DNA of 9,962 nt from an uncultured Verrucomicrobia subdivision 3 bacterium (GTDB taxonomy: Bacteria; Verrucomicrobiota; Verrucomicrobiae; Limisphaerales; CAMLLE01): the NCBI GenBank assembly GCA_946480555.1, contig CAMLLE010000069.1:1-9962 (forward strand). Reading direction: 5' to 3'. Under the pieces are notes generated by a model. It ran no database searches. It saw only the letters and a list, made by a program, of their open reading frames with translations, and was not told where the DNA came from. This document shows, one piece after another, positions 6,744-9,962 of this stretch. Within the stretch, counting starts at the first letter, position 1. Each line of letters opens with the position of its first letter. The translations under genes and the position numbers were made by a program.

Positions 6744-8249
6744 TCACCCAACGGGCTGCTGTCGCAACACCGTTTTCAGGATCTTGCCGGTGGCATTGCG
6801 CGGCAGGGCGGCCACCACGATGACTTTGCGTGGCACTTTGTAATCCGCCAGCTTGCCGCGAACGAACTTCAGCAGCGCCTCGGAATCAATGGTTGTGTTT
6901 TCGTTTGCTGCGACGAACGCGACCGGCTGTTCGCCGCGTCGGGCATCGGGCTGGCCGATCACGGCGGCTTCCTTGACATTCGGAAACTGGTAGATCACTT
7001 CCTCAATCTCGCGCGGGTAAACGTTGTTTCCGTTCACCAGCAGCATGTCCTTCTTTCGATCCGTGATGTAAAAGTAGCCGTCCGCATCGTGATAGCCGAC
7101 GTCGCCCGTGAGCAGCCAGCCGTGGCGAAACGCTTTCGCCGTTTCCTCCGGTTGATTCCAATAGCCGGCCATCACGTTTCCGCCGCGCACGCAAAGCTCG
7201 CCGATTTCATTGGCGCCGAGAATCTGGCCGTTCTCATCCTGCGCCGTGAGCTCCACGTTTGGGATGGGGATGCCGACGGAACCGGGCTTGCGCGTGGAAT
7301 CGAGCGGGTTCTTCGCCACTACCGGGCTGGCTTCGCTCAAGCCGTATCCTTCGATCAAGGGGATGTGAAACTTCTTCTCAAAGTCGTGAAGCACTTGAAC
7401 CGGCAGCGGTGCCGAACCGCTGATGCAAATGCGCAATGGCAGCGGCGCTGGAATTTCCGCATACGTCAAGCCGCGATAGAATTGCGGGATCGCCGGAAGA
7501 ATCGTCGCTTTTCGCATGAAGATTTCCTGGATGACGTTCTTTATCGGATGGAGCGATTTGACGAGCACCATCGAGGCGCCGGTGAGCAACGGCAGCAAGG
7601 TGCCTACCGTGAGCATGTAACTATGAAACAACGGCAGCAGCACTGCCATGCGGTCTTCCGAAACGGTGTGCAGACAAAGCCGGCAGCTCTCGACGTTGTG
7701 GAGCAGATTGCCGTTGGTGAGCATTGCGCCCTTGGGCCGGCCGGTCGTGCCGGAGGTGTAAATCAAGACCGCGAGATCGTTTTCGTTGCGAGCCGGATTG
7801 CGCAGCAGTTGCGTGTCGAACTTCAGGTTCGATGGCGGGATCGGAAAAGACGCGAGCGCTTGTTCGGCGTTGAGAATTTGCAGCGCCGGCCTGGCCGATT
7901 GCAGGGCGCCGGCGGCCTTTGCCAGGTCCGAATCAGTGATCAGCACGTCGATGCCGGCATCATTGGCGATGAAGCTGACTTCATCGGGTTTCAGGAAATT
8001 GTTGATCGGCACCACGACGGCCCCGGTGTGAAGTACACCAAACAGTGCGGCCAGAAACTCGGGGCAGTTTTTCATCCACAGCCCTACGCGATCGCCGGGT
8101 TGGACGCGGAAACCGTGTGCGAGAATTCCCGCCATGAACAGCGCCTGACTCCACAGTTCGGAATACGTATAAGCGCGTTCACCCCAGTAGAGAGCGTTCT
8201 TTTCGGCGTGCTTCTGCGCGGACTCCGCGAATGCGCTGGCGAGGTTCAT
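6744..8249 (-). CDS. AMP-forming acyl-CoA ligase (FadD-like)
   Basis: This member of the ANL adenylating family activates a carboxylic acid with ATP and transfers it to CoA, most likely a medium- or long-chain fatty acid. The 501 residues carry the whole motif series. The phosphate-binding loop YTSGTTGRPKG is at 164-174 and LPLFHSY at 205-211. SGSAPLP lies at 277-283 and GYGLSEASP at 301-309. TGDVGYHDADGYFYITDRKKD is at 381-401. The adenylation lysine is in PRNATGKILK (Lys489). A C-terminal domain is complete, so it should be active. Length is near the short end for FadD and usual for bacterial relatives. There is no membrane segment. The long ATG at 8249 fits the family's N-terminus. It lies 104 bp downstream of nnr on the same strand, so cotranscription is possible. 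Substrate chain length, or an aryl acid instead, cannot be decided from sequence. Confidence 0.93.
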   Translation of the reverse strand: MNLASAFAESAQKHAEKNALYWGERAYTYSELWSQALFMAGILAHGFRVQPGDRVGLWMKNCPEFLAALFGVLHTGAVVVPINNFLKPDEVSFIANDAGIDVLITDSDLAKAAGALQSARPALQILNAEQALASFPIPPSNLKFDTQLLRNPARNENDLAVLIYTSGTTGRPKGAMLTNGNLLHNVESCRLCLHTVSEDRMAVLLPLFHSYMLTVGTLLPLLTGASMVLVKSLHPIKNVIQEIFMRKATILPAIPQFYRGLTYAEIPAPLPLRICISGSAPLPVQVLHDFEKKFHIPLIEGYGLSEASPVVAKNPLDSTRKPGSVGIPIPNVELTAQDENGQILGANEIGELCVRGGNVMAGYWNQPEETAKAFRHGWLLTGDVGYHDADGYFYITDRKKDMLLVNGNNVYPREIEEVIYQFPNVKEAAVIGQPDARRGEQPVAFVAANENTTIDSEALLKFVRGKLADYKVPRKVIVVAALPRNATGKILKTVLRQQPVG

Positions 8250-8353
8250 ACCGCGACATTACAGCATCCAGCCGCAAGGGAAAAGGGAGGAGAGTTGCGG
8301 GGAGAAATGGCGGATGTGGCTATGCCTTGCCGACCGGCAATTTCGATGGCAGC

Positions 8354-9763
8354 TCAGACCATTCCCAATTGATCGGCCAGATCCTCCACCACCCAATTCG
8401 GCCGCACGCGATCCAGATGATCCGCCGCGGCGCCGTGCTGCCAGACGCCGTAGCGAAGCGTGCGCAATGCATCCTTTTGCAGGGCGGGTTGAACCAGCAA
8501 GCCGGCGATGAAGCCAGCCAGGACGTCCCCGCTTCCGCCTTGCGCAAGACTCGGGCTGCCGCTGGAGTTCAAATAGATTTCACCCGCGTTTCGCCCGACA
8601 GCGGTTTGATGGCCCTTCAGCACGATCCAGCAATTGTCAAAACGCGCAGACAATTCCCGCACAGCGGCGATGCGATCCGACTGGATCTCGGCTGTTGTTT
8701 TCCCCAGCAACCGCGCGGCTTCGCCTGGATGGGGAGTGATCACGCGCAGTGCAGAGCTCGAGATGGAACCGGCCGGCAGCCAATCGAGCGCGCTTGCGTC
8801 CGCGATCATCGGCACCTCCGCACGGCGCCAGAGTTGTTGGAATTCGTTGCGGAGTTCCGGACTGACATCGGCGCCGGCCAATCCTGGCCCGGCAAGAATC
8901 GCGTCAAATTTCTCCGCTGAAGGCTGTCCCTTTGACCAGGGCTGCACCATCACCGCCTGCAACTGCGAGGCAGCGGGTGGAAACGCGCCCGCCGTCGGGA
9001 AAAGGGTGATTAATCCAGGACGCGCCCGTTGTGCGCCGCGCGCCGCCAGCACGGAAGCGCCGTGATAGCCGGTGCTCCCGGCGAGAATTGCCAGATGGCC
9101 AAAGCTGCCTTTGTGATCCGTCTGCCGGCGGCGAGATGGAAAATGTGCAAAGTCGTTTGCCGCGGTCCAGTTCAGCTCCGCTTTGAAGGGGCAGGGGAGC
9201 AGTCCGACGTCGCCGGTGATTTCCAGCCTGCCCACGTAACGGGTCGCGCGATGTTGCACCAGGCCGCGTTTCGGCGCGCCAACGGTGAGCGTGACCGCGG
9301 CTTCAATGGCTGCGCCGCTCGGTTCACCAGAATCAGCGTCAAGCCCGGAGGGAACGTCAATTGCCAGCACGGGCAATTCCGCGGCGTTGATGCGTTCGAT
9401 GAACCGGACCCAATGCGCATCCAGCGACCGGTTCAGTCCAATCCCAAAAAGACCGTCAATCAGCAGCGCAGGCCGGATCGTCAGCAACGTTTCCAATTCG
9501 TCAAAGTCTTCCAATGGATCGCGCACCTGCAACACATCCACGCGGCGATCCTCGAATTGTTCCAAAGCGCTGCGGGCGTCCGCGCCGTTGTTGCCGCGGC
9601 CGGCGAGGACGATGATCAGGTCACCGGGTTTGGTGAGGGAGACCGCGCGTTCTGCCACGACTCGTCCCACGCGGCGAATGACTTCCGCTTCGGACATTCC
9701 AGAGGAAAAAGTTTTGTTCTCCCACTCACGCATCTGGGCGATGCTGATCACCGGTGTAGGCAT
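8354..9763 (-). CDS. nnr: Bifunctional NAD(P)H-hydrate epimerase / ADP-dependent NAD(P)H-hydrate dehydratase
   Basis: This enzyme repairs NADH and NADPH damaged by hydration: the N-terminal half epimerises R- to S-hydrates, and the C-terminal half dehydrates the S form using ADP. The epimerase part (about 1-205) shows MREWE at 11-15, the nucleotide loop GRGNNGADA at 55-63, DGLFGIGLNR at 103-112 and AIDVPSGLDADSG at 134-146. The dehydratase part (about 206-469) shows KGSFGHLAILAGS at 218-230, ITPHPGEAARLL at 342-353, LKGHQTAVG at 382-390, and SLAQGGSGDVLAGFIAGLL at 405-423 with the catalytic Asp413. Total length of 469 is a little under the usual 490-500. The epimerase loop departs from the common GxGNNGGDG by Ala61 and Ala63, and the usual MENAG segment is replaced near VIRRVG (28-33). 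The dehydratase half looks fully active; the epimerase half is probably active. Start ATG at 9763 has no Shine-Dalgarno but follows a TTTCCGC repeat. Confidence 0.94.
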   Translation of the reverse strand: MPTPVISIAQMREWENKTFSSGMSEAEVIRRVGRVVAERAVSLTKPGDLIIVLAGRGNNGADARSALEQFEDRRVDVLQVRDPLEDFDELETLLTIRPALLIDGLFGIGLNRSLDAHWVRFIERINAAELPVLAIDVPSGLDADSGEPSGAAIEAAVTLTVGAPKRGLVQHRATRYVGRLEITGDVGLLPCPFKAELNWTAANDFAHFPSRRRQTDHKGSFGHLAILAGSTGYHGASVLAARGAQRARPGLITLFPTAGAFPPAASQLQAVMVQPWSKGQPSAEKFDAILAGPGLAGADVSPELRNEFQQLWRRAEVPMIADASALDWLPAGSISSSALRVITPHPGEAARLLGKTTAEIQSDRIAAVRELSARFDNCWIVLKGHQTAVGRNAGEIYLNSSGSPSLAQGGSGDVLAGFIAGLLVQPALQKDALRTLRYGVWQHGAAADHLDRVRPNWVVEDLADQLGMV

Positions 9764-9782
9764 GTCGGCAGAATAGGCAAAA

Positions 9783-9804
9783 GCGGAAATCGGGAAAGCG
9801 GAAA
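9783..9804 (-). repeat. TTTCCGC heptamer repeat before the nnr start
   Basis: On the minus strand this reads TTTCCGC, TTTCCCGA, TTTCCGC. It ends 19 bp before the nnr ATG and continues as TTTTGCC. The unit and the sense orientation match the repeat before the RluA-family gene at 5848-5876. On the plus strand it appears as GCGGAAA at 9783-9789 and 9798-9804. Confidence 0.6.
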
Positions 9805-9922
9805 TCAGCCGGAAGAGTCGGGCTCGTGGAATTGTGGATCACCTGTGGCGGATCAATGAATCCGGCCGGAACATCACGGCGCGTTGACCGTTCGCTGGCT
9901 GCGCTTTACTCTGGCCGCACTG

Positions 9923-9962
9923 ATGCGCCCATTTCAGATCATTTTCAATCCGACCAGCGCCG
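9923..9962 (+). CDS. Start of a probable diacylglycerol kinase-family lipid kinase (partial)
   Basis: An ATG at 9923 opens a frame that runs off the window after 13 residues, MRPFQIIFNPTSA. A short hydrophobic strand followed by NPTSG-like residues at the very N-terminus is typical of the DAGK catalytic domain (YegS/BmrU/LCB5 group), which phosphorylates lipids such as diacylglycerol. Only this motif supports the call, and the family's usual Gly after NPTS is Ala here, so it is tentative. The frame is open upstream too, with a TTG at 9884, so the start could be earlier. The gene is divergent from nnr; the 159-bp gap must hold both promoters. Confidence 0.45.
   Translation, partial: MRPFQIIFNPTSA

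Noticed and set aside
6718..6748. Possible bidirectional terminator between the convergent RluA-family and ligase genes
   Set aside because: Only a 4-5 bp GGTG/CACC pairing with a long loop and no T tract; it may be chance.
8327..8340. Hairpin TTGCC/GGCAA 13 bp after the nnr stop as a terminator
   Set aside because: Only 5 bp of stem and no T tract on the minus strand. It is too weak to call a terminator.
6714..8372. A 552-codon open frame on the plus strand opposite the acyl-CoA ligase, longer than the ligase itself
   Set aside because: It has no recognisable domain, is rich in Arg, Gln and His as expected from an antisense frame of GC-rich coding DNA, and overlaps the ligase with its complete motif set.

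Overview
The window is about 60% GC and reads like the chromosome of a free-living Verrucomicrobiota bacterium, possibly of the Pedosphaera/Limisphaera type. This placement is an inference. It rests on a propeller-type sensor kinase paired with a LuxR-type regulator, the near absence of Shine-Dalgarno sequences, and short TTTCCGC heptamer repeats between genes. There was no database search behind it. No phage, insertion sequence, CRISPR array, tRNA or rRNA is visible, and no gap between genes exceeds 230 bp.

Layout, left to right. (1) Bases 1-62 hold the last codons of an unidentified plus-strand gene. (2) A methyl-accepting chemotaxis protein (89-1738, +) ends in a strong intrinsic terminator with a UUCG loop. 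(3) A two-component pair follows. First comes a 1002-residue sensor kinase (1969-4977, +) with 14 periplasmic propeller repeats, a Y_Y_Y domain and a HisKA_3/HATPase core. Then comes a NarL/LuxR-type response regulator (5087-5746, +). (4) A RluA-family pseudouridine synthase (5890-6717, +) carries an unusual insertion of about 40 residues. (5) Two minus-strand genes converge on it: an acyl-CoA ligase of the AMP-forming family (6744-8249, -) and the bifunctional NAD(P)H-hydrate repair enzyme Nnr (8354-9763, -). (6) A divergent plus-strand gene begins at 9923 and runs off the window. Its first 13 residues look like a diacylglycerol kinase-type lipid kinase.

How the genes work together. The kinase and regulator are almost certainly one signalling pathway: periplasmic ligand binding, phosphorelay from His804 to Asp66, then transcription control. 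The architecture resembles a Bacteroides hybrid two-component system split into two proteins, so a glycan-derived signal is plausible but not shown. The chemoreceptor is a separate transcription unit. RluA, Nnr, the ligase and the lipid kinase look like unrelated housekeeping or lipid genes.

I found no clear new multi-gene system. The points most worth a second look are the shared pyrimidine-rich heptamer repeats just before two start codons, the chemoreceptor's CheR-type C-terminal tether, the RluA insertion, the divergent epimerase motif in Nnr, and two repeat structures upstream of the kinase and the regulator.
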